Below are positions 1 to 7,316 of a stretch of 64,000 nucleotides of DNA, piece by piece. Under the pieces are notes generated by a model. The model saw only the letters and a program-made list of their open reading frames with translations. It made no database searches and was not told where the DNA came from. The DNA is from Telmatospirillum siberiense (GTDB lineage Bacteria; Pseudomonadota; Alphaproteobacteria; Rhodospirillales; Magnetospirillaceae), in assembly GCF_002845745.1 (NCBI RefSeq), contig NZ_PIUM01000028.1, positions 1-64,000 on the forward strand, written 5' to 3'. The first letter of the stretch is position 1, and the number at the start of each line of letters is the position of its first letter. The position numbers were made by a program, and so were the translations under genes.

Positions 1-1
1 C

Positions 2-97
2 GTCATCACCCGCATCGTCGCCGGCCATCCGCAAACAGGCCTCGACGATCTGCTGCCTTGGGCTTACGCCGCCGCCAGTATCAAGGCCGTGGCCTGA
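2..97 (+). CDS. IS66-family transposase, C-terminal fragment (cut by window start)
   Basis: The frame open from base 2 encodes 31 residues and ends in TGA at 95-97. The stretch DDLLPWAY near the end is the conserved C-terminal signature of IS66-family TnpC transposases. Only this end is inside the window, so catalytic integrity cannot be judged. The stop is followed 13 bases later by what looks like the terminal inverted repeat of the element. Confidence 0.7.
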   Translation, partial: VITRIVAGHPQTGLDDLLPWAYAAASIKAVA

Positions 98-110
98 GAA
101 CACCGCTTAC
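98..110. repeat. Probable IS66 right terminal inverted repeat
   Basis: Read inward from the outside, the end at 110 begins GTAAGCGGTG, matching the GTAAGCG-type tips of IS66-family elements. IS66 elements usually make 8-bp target duplications, so 111-118 (gtattatc) would be the flanking copy. The partner end lies outside the window. Bases 119-282 hold nothing recognisable. Confidence 0.5.
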
Positions 111-282
111 GTATTATCGTTCATATATGACCAATCATCGTAGTTCGGAAATGTAGGTGGCACTGTGAGGTTTCCTCGGCAAACTCCGCAGATGGCAGAG
201 GTTTCATCACTCCATCCACGTAAGGGAACCCGGAGTGCGAGCAAAACGAATCCGGAGCAAAATCATAGAGCTCGGATTCGAA

Positions 283-1386
283 TTAGCTGGGCGCGAGCGA
301 ATAGCTCGTGCTGCGCCCCCCGGCCTCATCTCTGATCAAGATCTCTCGCCCTATGAGATCGTTGATGTCACGCAGGGCCGTGTCGGGCGACACTTTCGTG
401 AGCTTGGCCCATTTCGACGACGTCAGCTTGCCCTCGAAGCCGTCGAGGAGACGGTTGATCATCGCACGCTGCCGGTCGTTCAGCGGTTGGCCCTCCATTT
501 GCCGCCAGAAGCGGGCCTTGCGAAGAACATTGCCGAGGACCGCCTCGGCTCCGTCGATCGCCCGGTCGAGGCAGGCCAGAAACCAAGTGATCCACTCCGT
601 GATGTCGAGATCGCCCTTCTGCGTGCGCTCGAGGACAGCGTAATAGCCCTTCCGTTCCAACTGGATCTCGGCCGATAGGCTGTAGAAGCGCTGCGGGCTG
701 CCCTCTGAACGAGCGAGAGCCATGTCGGCGATCGCCCGGGCGATCCGACCATTGCCATCCTCGAAGGGATGGATCGTCACGAACCAGAGATGCGCGACGG
801 CGGACTTCAATACGGGGTCGATGCCCGTTTCGCCCTCGAACCAGACAAGGAAGGCCGTCATCTCATGAGATAATCGGCCCGCATTCGGTGCCTCGAAATG
901 CACGCGCTCGCGCCCATAGGGACCAGAGACCACCTGCATGGGACCGGAACTCTCGTCGCGCCAGGCTCCGACGGCGATCCTGGTCATGCCGCTTCGCCCG
1001 GTCGGGAAGAGCGAGGCATGCCAGTCGAACAACCGCATCTCGGTCAGCGCCCGGGCATAGTTCTGCGTGGCGTCGAGCATCATCTCGACCACGCCTTCGA
1101 CGTTTCGATCGACCGGAGTGAGCGCGCCGATGTCCAGGCCGAGGCGCTGGGCGATCGACGAGCGCACCTGCTCCTTGTCGAGCTTCTCACCCTCTATCTC
1201 GCTCGACTTGACCACGTCCTCGGTCAGAGTGGCGAGAACTGCTTCGGTCCGGAGATCGAAGCCGAGCGCCTCCATGCGACCAATCAGCCGGCCCTGGCGA
1301 TGACGAACGGCTGCCAGCGGCCCGCTGATCACTGCCTCCGCCCACCTGAACCGTGGCCAATCTTCCAACTCGTGGATATAGACCAT
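283..1386 (-). CDS. Fic-family protein adenylyltransferase (class II, C-terminal winged helix)
   Basis: Predicted to transfer AMP (or a related nucleotide group) from ATP to a hydroxyl side chain of a target protein. With the start at 1386 (MVYIHELEDW) it has 367 residues. An N-terminal DUF4172-like segment contains the inhibitory-helix motif SSEIEG at about residues 61-66, where the glutamate blocks ATP binding. The catalytic motif HPFEDGNGR is intact at about 206-214. The last ~70 residues look like a winged helix-turn-helix domain that could bind DNA. The frame stays open to 1443, but 1386 matches the family start and follows GGTG-rich sequence. A perfect palindrome overlaps the start codon. 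It sits among mobile-element remnants; no antitoxin gene is adjacent, in keeping with the inhibitory motif being built in. Targets are unknown. Confidence 0.9.
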   Translation of the reverse strand: MVYIHELEDWPRFRWAEAVISGPLAAVRHRQGRLIGRMEALGFDLRTEAVLATLTEDVVKSSEIEGEKLDKEQVRSSIAQRLGLDIGALTPVDRNVEGVVEMMLDATQNYARALTEMRLFDWHASLFPTGRSGMTRIAVGAWRDESSGPMQVVSGPYGRERVHFEAPNAGRLSHEMTAFLVWFEGETGIDPVLKSAVAHLWFVTIHPFEDGNGRIARAIADMALARSEGSPQRFYSLSAEIQLERKGYYAVLERTQKGDLDITEWITWFLACLDRAIDGAEAVLGNVLRKARFWRQMEGQPLNDRQRAMINRLLDGFEGKLTSSKWAKLTKVSPDTALRDINDLIGREILIRDEAGGRSTSYSLAPS

Positions 1387-1417
1387 ATTCACCGCACCTT
1401 TCGCGGTGAATATGGTC
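1381..1417 (-). promoter_or_regulatory. Perfect 15-bp inverted repeat over the fic start codon
   Basis: Arms 1381-1395 and 1403-1417 are exact reverse complements (GACCATATTCACCGC) with a 7-base spacer. The inner part of one arm holds the ATG of fic and its GGTG ribosome-binding bases. It could act as a DNA operator for the Fic C-terminal winged helix (autoregulation) or as an mRNA hairpin hiding the start. Both roles are inference; the repeat itself is certain. Confidence 0.75.
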
Positions 1418-1738
1418 TTCTTTCTCCGCATGGACAAGGGCAATCACCGCGAAATTTGCAGCGTATGATGCGAGCCATCTCCGCATACCCATCCCAGGCA
1501 GCTTGAAGCGGGCATCTCAGGCGGTTTCCCAGACCTTGTCGAGAATGCGCGGGCATCTGAACAGGCCCGTTGAGTGGTCTTTCCGTCTGTGAGCGGCCGA
1601 GGTGGCTGAACGAACAGGAGAGAGAATATGTCGAGACCGCGCCGCGGCGGCGGCCAGCGTTCTCGTTGCTCATCGAGAGAGGGAGATCGAAGGCACAGGG
1701 CATGAACGCAAGACCGCGAAATGCGGCAACCGTGCCGG
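1418..1738. other. Gene-free stretch between fic and the IS3-Mrr chimera
   Basis: About 320 bases with several short overlapping open frames, none with a recognisable motif, good ribosome-binding site or family resemblance. It may contain the fic promoter next to 1418. No terminator with a T-tract was seen. It is probably decayed mobile-element DNA. Confidence 0.4.
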
Positions 1739-2833
1739 TCATTCCTCGACAAAAAAATCCTCATCGATACGCTTGAACTCCAGCACGCGGCTCGATCGGA
1801 CGCCGACGCCGTGCTCGATCATGAGTTCGGTGAGCCTCTTCCCGTCAATCAGGATGACGCGTTGCGGGATGCGTGCGGCGAATTCGACGGCCTGCGGAGA
1901 AAACGTCGAGGTCGTGACGAACACGCCCTTCGTCGCACCGAGCCCGACCAGGCTGCCTGTGAAAGCCTGAACGTCAGGACGACCAACGGATGTGCCGGGG
2001 GTGTAGCGTTTGGCCTGCACATAAACGCGGTCAAGGCCCAGAACATCCTCGTTGATCACGCCGTCGACACCGCCATCGCCGGTTCGACCGAGTTGAGCCG
2101 CCGCATTTCGATGCGAACCGCCGTAGCCCATGGCAACGAGAAGATCGACAATCAGCCCCTCGAAGAAGCCCGGTCCGTTCTGGAGGATGCGTTCCAAAAG
2201 CTCTGTTCGGAGCGCGGCCTGCGTGGCGTTGAACGCTGCCTCGATCACTTCCTCGGGTGTCGCACTGGGCGCTGCACCTTGCGTCGTCGCGCCGACTGTC
2301 TCCTCGGGTTGATCGGCCCGGTAGAACTCGCGGAACGCCGGCACGGACAGTAGGTGTTGGGTGTCAAGCTTGGTGGGCGGGTTCGCGAGCAAAGCCGTTC
2401 CCGAGGGAGTGATGGCAAACCGGCCACGCTTGAAGAACTGTCCTTTCACCGGTCCCTTGAGCTTCGTTATATCCCAGGACCAGACCTGATTGGGGCCGGT
2501 GGCCAGTAATTCCGGCCGGGTATAAACGGGATGACGGCGCAGATTGCGGCGCTCGCGCACTTCGGCATTGGCCGCCAGGATCCGATACATGGTCCGGATC
2601 GAACAGAGGTAACGGCCTTCATCAAGCAGGATCGCATAGATTTCAGCAGGCGCCTGGTCGATGAACCGCACTTCATGCAGGACATCCAGAACGGCTTGCC
2701 GCTCGATCGGCGTCAATGCTCGATGGTGAGGGCGCTGCGGCGTCACGACGGTGACGCGCGTCGAGCGGCTGTACAAGCGCGAGCGGACCAAGCCGGTCGC
2801 CACACAGGCGGCCCGGCGCTGCCCTTTCGGCAT
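1739..2833 (-). CDS. Chimera: IS3 OrfB N-terminus fused to Mrr-type restriction endonuclease
   Basis: An open frame of 364 residues with two unrelated halves. Residues ~1-130 are the N-terminal part of an IS3-family OrfB transposase: an HTH_21 region and then WSWDITKLKG, carrying the first catalytic Asp of the DDE triad. The other two acidic residues are missing, so it cannot transpose. From ~residue 133 the sequence is that of an Mrr-like type IV restriction enzyme: the end of the Mrr N-terminal domain (FAITPSG), then a PD-(D/E)xK nuclease core with GDGGVDGVI and VYVQAKRY (Asp and Q-x-K). The first ~60-70 residues normal for Mrr are lost. The join near 2440 keeps the frame. The frame also lies exactly -1 to OrfA after an A8G slippery run, so an OrfA-OrfB-Mrr fusion could be made. 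Whether it is made or active is unknown; it may be a pseudogene. Confidence 0.75.
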   Translation of the reverse strand: MPKGQRRAACVATGLVRSRLYSRSTRVTVVTPQRPHHRALTPIERQAVLDVLHEVRFIDQAPAEIYAILLDEGRYLCSIRTMYRILAANAEVRERRNLRRHPVYTRPELLATGPNQVWSWDITKLKGPVKGQFFKRGRFAITPSGTALLANPPTKLDTQHLLSVPAFREFYRADQPEETVGATTQGAAPSATPEEVIEAAFNATQAALRTELLERILQNGPGFFEGLIVDLLVAMGYGGSHRNAAAQLGRTGDGGVDGVINEDVLGLDRVYVQAKRYTPGTSVGRPDVQAFTGSLVGLGATKGVFVTTSTFSPQAVEFAARIPQRVILIDGKRLTELMIEHGVGVRSSRVLEFKRIDEDFFVEE

Positions 2834-2850
2834 GGCGACGATAAAACCCG

Positions 2851-3270
2851 TCAGGAGTCGTCGTCGTTCCGTTTGGCTTCCATCAACATCGCTACTTTTT
2901 TTTGGATATCGATGATCAGGTGAGCCGTTTCCAGTTCGCGCTTCAGACGGCGGTTTTCACGAAGAAGTTCTTTGTTTTCAGGAGCCTGTTTTACGGGCAC
3001 AAGCGGCGCCGGGCCACGCTTGGTCTCCACCAATTGCCCCGCGCGCCGAAGTCTGCGCCATTCTGATATCGAAGAAGAATAAATGCCTTCCCGGCGCAAA
3101 ATCGCACCAGCTTCTCCTGGTTGGCAATTATCCAATTCCGCCAGTAGGGCCGCCTTGTAGGCGGCGGTCAGCGTTCTCCGCCGAGGTTTCGGGGTCACCT
3201 CCGGATCCGGAGGTGACCCCGAAACCTCAACACCCGTCCCGCCTGCATACGCAGGCCGTTCATCCGACAC
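2851..3270 (-). CDS. IS3-family transposase OrfA
   Basis: 139 residues. A helix-turn-helix (about residues 34-80, including ILRREGIYSSSISEWRR) precedes a leucine-zipper-like region (LLRENRRLKRELETAHLII), the standard OrfA layout for binding element ends and dimerising. The start is GTG at 3270, preceded by AGGAGG at a 7-base spacing. Near its 3' end lies A8G at 2895-2903; slipping back one base joins the frame of the following orfB. A 46-bp perfect palindrome lies inside codons ~15-30. Confidence 0.85.
   Translation of the reverse strand: MSDERPAYAGGTGVEVSGSPPDPEVTPKPRRRTLTAAYKAALLAELDNCQPGEAGAILRREGIYSSSISEWRRLRRAGQLVETKRGPAPLVPVKQAPENKELLRENRRLKRELETAHLIIDIQKKVAMLMEAKRNDDDS
2895..2903 (-). 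promoter_or_regulatory. A8G slippery site for -1 frameshifting between orfA and orfB
   Basis: On the minus strand the run AAAAAAAAG falls in orfA codons caa-aaa-aaa-gta. A -1 slip gives AGT AGC GAT and continues with no stop into the frame that contains MPKGQRR of the OrfB-Mrr chimera. IS3-family elements use this kind of slip to make the OrfAB transposase. Confidence 0.65.
3183..3228. repeat. 46-bp perfect palindrome inside orfA
   Basis: The two 23-base halves, starting GAGGTTTCGGGGTCACC, are exact reverse complements with no spacer, centred on GGATCC. It lies within the first 30 codons of the IS3 orfA. It could extrude a cruciform or fold as an mRNA hairpin just after the start codon. Confidence 0.85.
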
Positions 3271-3500
3271 TGACTGCCTCCTGTGTGATCCTCACTAAAC
3301 CTCATAGCCCGAGGTTGTCGCAAGAATCATTGGCACACAGGGCCATCGTTGACGCGGATCCAAGGGACGCGGAGGCGTCCCGCCCGGCGCATAAGGGGCG
3401 GTGATCGGTTGCCGCGCCGCGGAAGAACTGGAATAAACGTCTCATTACTGTTGGGAAGATTCCCCCGAGGTCGGGCGAAAGAACCACTCCAGAATTTACC

Positions 3501-4295
3501 TCACCCTATGGGGATCGCAATGAACGAAGGGAACTTTGCCCTCGCTTGCCTTATGAGGTCGAGGCACTTCCCACATTTACCAGCATGGTCAAGATCGTTG
3601 AAGTCCTCCGCAGATAATAGGAAAGGATCGTAATCAAACGAGCCTTCCGCAGCGCAGACATCGAGGAACAATTCCATTTCCAAGGTGAAATATGACATCA
3701 AGGACCTAAATGCGGCGCTTGCCTGGATTAGCAGGGTGACATTGTCAACTTCGTCCAATTTGAGACCCGCCACCTTCATCCGGTCGGCATGCTTCAGGAA
3801 ATTCGGCACTTCGTTGAAATAATCGGCTATTTTCTTCACGAATTTGCTGTCCACGAGAGACAGGGCATCTTTCACGAAGCTAGGCGGTTGACCTCCGTTC
3901 TCGGCAATGATCCGTTCATCCTCGGACGTGAGTTCGCCGAACAGAAACCGTTCATCAAAATCCGACTGGGTTTTCCGAGCCAGAACCAACCTTTCGACCA
4001 GCGAACGGTAGGTGGGCTCAGCCAAAAAAGCGATGTCCCGCTCGTCAAGCGGTCCCTGTTCCATTTTCCGAGCCAGAACCCCCAGACCGCGCTTCACTAT
4101 GTCCTGATACCAAAGGCCTTCCTTCGGCTGGTCTTTTTTCTTCGGCAAAGGATCCTGAAGGTCCCTGAGGATCGTGTAGGCTGCGGCTGCCACCGTTTGC
4201 ACCGCCAGTTCGTCCTCTTGCGCGAAGTACATCCTGATGGCGGCGTCGATCTGACGCTGCGCCGCAGTCTCCTTAGTGACGATTACGCTTCCCAT
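3501..4295 (-). CDS. Conserved hypothetical protein, function unknown
   Basis: 264 residues, not recognised as a named family. It appears soluble and mostly helical: no signal peptide, no membrane segment and no obvious catalytic motif. The N-terminal part (RQIDAAIRMYF followed by AVQTVAAAAYTILRDL) and the later NFLKHAD are the most conserved-looking stretches. A Cys pair, CGKC, lies near the C-terminus and could bind metal, but without partners this is weak. GC and codon use are less extreme than in the housekeeping genes. It sits alone between the IS3 remnant and guaA, so it is probably island cargo. Confidence 0.6.
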   Translation of the reverse strand: MGSVIVTKETAAQRQIDAAIRMYFAQEDELAVQTVAAAAYTILRDLQDPLPKKKDQPKEGLWYQDIVKRGLGVLARKMEQGPLDERDIAFLAEPTYRSLVERLVLARKTQSDFDERFLFGELTSEDERIIAENGGQPPSFVKDALSLVDSKFVKKIADYFNEVPNFLKHADRMKVAGLKLDEVDNVTLLIQASAAFRSLMSYFTLEMELFLDVCAAEGSFDYDPFLLSAEDFNDLDHAGKCGKCLDLIRQARAKFPSFIAIPIG

Positions 4296-4933
4296 GCCGA
4301 TCCCTCCGTCGCTGGGCGATCAGGATAGCTCTCATGAGGTTGATTTTCGTGCAGCACCGCTTCCAAAGCCCCTGCGCTGAAGAAATGCTATCACGCGTTT
4401 CGGCTGCGTGCCAGCCGGCTAGGGCCGCTCATGGCCCAATCCTGTCGGCGCAGGTGGCTTGCGGAAGGTCCGCTCTCGGGAACTGGCGCAACCTTCGAAA
4501 CGACCACCATGGGCGCTAAAAAGGCCTTTCGCCCAGCACAGATGCCCCCGAAAATTCTCTTCTTAGTGCAATGAGTTAGCCCGAAAGCCAGCTATCATCG
4601 GGCGCCATATACCGTCAGGCAAAAACACTGCCGCTGGATTCAGATTTTCAGCACAAAATCAGCGAGTTAAGGGCAGAAACCGTACCGTCAGAGGCGATTT
4701 TGCGCCGACGGTATTTTGCTTTTGGCCATGTCCACGCCCGGCAGATACCGTCAATTTTTCTCGCTGCTTGGCATCCCACAAAAAAGCCGACGTGCGAAAC
4801 GCCTGAAAATCAGCCCTTTAGCGAATCACCCCGTCCCGTTGATGATGCAGGCGCAGCCGTAAACAGAAACGACGGGAATCGCTACCTTTTCAGCGTAATT
4901 TCGCGCCAGAACCGCCGGTTCCCGCCGATTCCC
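4296..4933. other. Gene-free island edge next to guaA with repeated TACCGTC motifs
   Basis: About 640 bases with no credible gene. ATACCGTC-like octamers occur at 4609-4617, 4683-4690 and 4745-4753 in one orientation, and at 4707-4714 in the other. Related TTTTCAGC/AAAATCAGC words recur at about 4646, 4805 and 4888. Such spaced short repeats could be arm sites of a recombinase or operators; nothing in view tells which. No intrinsic terminator for guaA was seen. Confidence 0.4.
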
Positions 4934-6487
4934 CTACTCCCACTCGATGGTCCCCGGCGGCTTGCTGGTAATGTCGTAGGTCACCCGGTTGATGCCCTTG
5001 ACCTCGTTGATGATGCGGTTGGCGACGCGGGCCAGGAAATCGTGGGGGAAGGGGTAGAAATCGGCGGTCATGCCGTCGGTCGAGGTCACCGCGCGCAGGG
5101 CGCAGGCATAGTCGTAGGAACGCGAATCGCCCATCACTCCGACGGTGCGGACCGGCAGCAGGACGGCGAAGGCCTGCCAGATGGCGTCGTAGAGCCCCGC
5201 CTTCCGGATCTCGTCGAGATAGACGGCGTCGGCCTTGCGGAGGATTTCCAGCCTTTCGCGGGTGATCTCCTGGCCGGGAATACGGATGGCCAGGCCAGGA
5301 CCGGGGAACGGGTGGCGGCCGACCATCTCGTCGGGCAGGCCCAGTTCGCGGCCCAGCGCGCGGACCTCGTCCTTGAACAGTTCGCGCAAGGGTTCGACCA
5401 GTTTCATATTCATACGGTCGGGCAGGCCGCCGACATTGTGATGGGACTTGATGGTCACCGACGGCCCCCCGGTGAAGCTCACCGATTCGATGACGTCGGG
5501 GTAAAGCGTGCCCTGCGCCAGGAAATCGGCGCCGCCCACCTTGCGGGCCTCCTCCTCGAAGACGTCGATGAAGGTGGCCCCGATGATTTTCCGCTTTTCC
5601 TCGGGGTCGGTCTTGCCGGCCAGCTTGCCGAGAAACAGGTCGGAGGCGTCCTTGTGGACCAGCTTGATATTGAAGCGGTCGCGGAAGACGGTGACCACCT
5701 GATCGGCCTCGTTCGCGCGCATCAGGCCGTGATCGACGAACACGCACGTCAATTGGCTGCCGATGGCCTCATGCAGCAGGGCGGCCACCACCGAACTGTC
5801 GACGCCACCCGACAGGCCGCAAATGACGCGGCCCGAGCCGACCTGACGGCGCACCGTCTCGATGGCGTGATCCTTGAACGCCCGCATGGTCCAGTCGCCG
5901 GAACAGCCGGCCACCCGGTGGGTGAAATTATGCAGAAGCTGGGCGCCGTGCGGTGTATGCACCACCTCGGGATGGAACTGGACGGCGTAGAAGCGCCGCG
6001 CGTCGTCGGCGATGGCGGCGAAGGGAGCCCCCTCCGAGGTGCCGACCGCACGGAAGCCGGGGGGCAACTGCGTCACGCGGTCGCCGTGGCTCATCCACAC
6101 CTGCTCGCGGCCGCCCTTGGCCCAGACACCGTGAAACAGCGCGCAATCGTCGACGATATCGACGAAGGCGCGGCCGAACTCGCGGTGATCGCTGCCTTCG
6201 ACCTTGCCGCCCAGTTGCGCGCACATGGTCTGCTGGCCGTAACAGATGCCCAGCACGGGCACGCCGAGGGTGAAGATCGCCTCATGGGCCCGTGGCGTCG
6301 TCGCCTCGGTGACCGAGGCCGGCCCCCCCGAAAGAATGATGGCCTTGGGGGCGAAAGCCTTGAGGCTTTCCGCCGTCACCTTGTTGAAGGGATGGATTTC
6401 GGAATAAACGCCGCTTTCGCGCACGCGCCGGGCGATCAGTTGCGTAACCTGCGAGCCGAAATCGACGATAAGAATACGGTCTGACAT
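4934..6487 (-). CDS. guaA: GMP synthase (glutamine-hydrolysing)
   Basis: Converts XMP to GMP using ATP and glutamine, the last step of de novo guanine nucleotide synthesis in the cytoplasm. 517 residues, normal length. The N-terminal class I glutamine amidotransferase domain has the catalytic Cys82 in GICYGQQ and the His/Glu pair in QFHPEVVH. The ATP-pyrophosphatase domain has the SGGVDSSV loop, and the C-terminal dimerisation domain ends KPPGTIEWE. Start [13 protein letters not shown] is the family start. The 3' end of guaA is a known integration site for genomic islands, which fits the mobile-element-rich DNA just downstream. Confidence 0.98.
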   Translation of the reverse strand: MSDRILIVDFGSQVTQLIARRVRESGVYSEIHPFNKVTAESLKAFAPKAIILSGGPASVTEATTPRAHEAIFTLGVPVLGICYGQQTMCAQLGGKVEGSDHREFGRAFVDIVDDCALFHGVWAKGGREQVWMSHGDRVTQLPPGFRAVGTSEGAPFAAIADDARRFYAVQFHPEVVHTPHGAQLLHNFTHRVAGCSGDWTMRAFKDHAIETVRRQVGSGRVICGLSGGVDSSVVAALLHEAIGSQLTCVFVDHGLMRANEADQVVTVFRDRFNIKLVHKDASDLFLGKLAGKTDPEEKRKIIGATFIDVFEEEARKVGGADFLAQGTLYPDVIESVSFTGGPSVTIKSHHNVGGLPDRMNMKLVEPLRELFKDEVRALGRELGLPDEMVGRHPFPGPGLAIRIPGQEITRERLEILRKADAVYLDEIRKAGLYDAIWQAFAVLLPVRTVGVMGDSRSYDYACALRAVTSTDGMTADFYPFPHDFLARVANRIINEVKGINRVTYDITSKPPGTIEWE

Positions 6488-6546
6488 GGGACCTCCACCA
6501 CGAGAGCCCGGACTTTATCCAAGCCGGGCGGGCGGAACAAGGAAAG

Positions 6547-7056
6547 TTAGCCCGGCAGGCGGACGATCCGCACCTCGTGGCCGCAATCCTTCAGAAATTT
6601 GCGAAAGTCGGCATTGGTGACGGTGGTGGTCGCCTCGTTGCTCAGCGGATGGTAGTTGAGCAGGGGCTCGTCCATCATGCCGGCATCCAGGACGACCCGC
6701 ACCCGATGACCAGGATCGTTGACCAGCGCGAAAGGGGTCACCGAACCGGGGCGGATCCCCAGCACCTCCTCCAACAGGGCGGCGGAACCGAAGGACAGTC
6801 GGGCCGAACCGATGACGTCGGGCAGGCGCTTCAAATCGATCCGCCGCTCGGCCGGCGCCACCACCAGCCAGAGCTTCCCCTTGGCGTCCTTGAGAAACAG
6901 ATTCTTGCAATGCATGCCGGGAATGTCGCCCCACACCCGGTTGCCCTGCTCGACGGTGAAGGCCGCCGGGTGACGGGTGGTCGGATGGGAAATGCCCAGC
7001 GCGTCGAGCCGGGCGAACAGCGCCTCGGGGCTATAGGGAAGCCGGATATCGTCCAT
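6547..7056 (-). CDS. YbaK/ProX-type aminoacyl-tRNA deacylase
   Basis: A trans-editing enzyme of the YbaK/prolyl-tRNA synthetase-associated domain family, which hydrolyses mischarged (often Ala- or Cys-) tRNA-Pro in the cytoplasm. 169 residues, covering the whole single-domain fold, with KNLFLKDAKGKLWLVV and GSVTPFALVND as typical family segments. The start at 7056 (MDDIRLPYSP) is preferred over upstream codons up to 7128, because homologues begin here and the upstream residues look like untranslated leader. It lies 59 bases upstream of guaA on the same strand and may share its transcript. Confidence 0.85.
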   Translation of the reverse strand: MDDIRLPYSPEALFARLDALGISHPTTRHPAAFTVEQGNRVWGDIPGMHCKNLFLKDAKGKLWLVVAPAERRIDLKRLPDVIGSARLSFGSAALLEEVLGIRPGSVTPFALVNDPGHRVRVVLDAGMMDEPLLNYHPLSNEATTTVTNADFRKFLKDCGHEVRIVRLPG

Positions 7057-7289
7057 GGGGAAATCACGTCCTTGAGTTTTTTTTGGGAGTGTACCGCGCG
7101 GAGCGCCCGTTCGAAAGCCGCCCGTCACTCATTACGATAAGAAAACGACCAGGCCCCGCCCTGCCCCCACTCCGCCCTCGCCCAACAACCGGGCGGACCG
7201 GGCGAAGCGGTGTCGTTTCGATCAGACAATGAAGTAACAACTTTCGCAGTACCCCATCGTGGACGATGACGACATGCCTCTGACGGCGT

Positions 7290-7295
7290 TATAAA
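7290..7295 (+). promoter_or_regulatory. Possible -10 element for the TPR-sulfotransferase gene
   Basis: TATAAA at 7290-7295 lies 17 bases after TGACGA (7267-7272), a weak sigma-70-like pair about 20 bases ahead of the proposed TTG start. No other promoter-like sequence is evident in 7057-7316. Confidence 0.25.
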
Positions 7296-7316
7296 AAAAC
7301 ATCCGCATCCGACGCA

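Larger units (their letters stand above)
2440..3304 (-). mobile_element. Truncated IS3-family insertion sequence
   Basis: Comprises orfA (complete) and about the first 130 codons of orfB, cut at ~2440 where Mrr sequence begins. The outer boundary near 3304 is tentative: read inward, the sequence starts TGAGGTTTAGTGAGG, similar to a terminal repeat. With one end deleted, the element is predicted to be immobile. Confidence 0.6.

Noticed and set aside
1444-1764. A 106-codon leftward open frame upstream of fic
   Set aside because: No ribosome-binding site, no family resemblance, and it overlaps other equally open frames.
4296-4933. Tn7-like transposon end beside guaA
   Set aside because: No tns genes, no terminal TGT/ACA pair and no ~20-bp repeats; only short octamers were found.
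4700-6484. A 594-codon open frame antisense to guaA
   Set aside because: GuaA is unmistakable on the other strand; the antisense product has the same low-complexity composition and no start signal.
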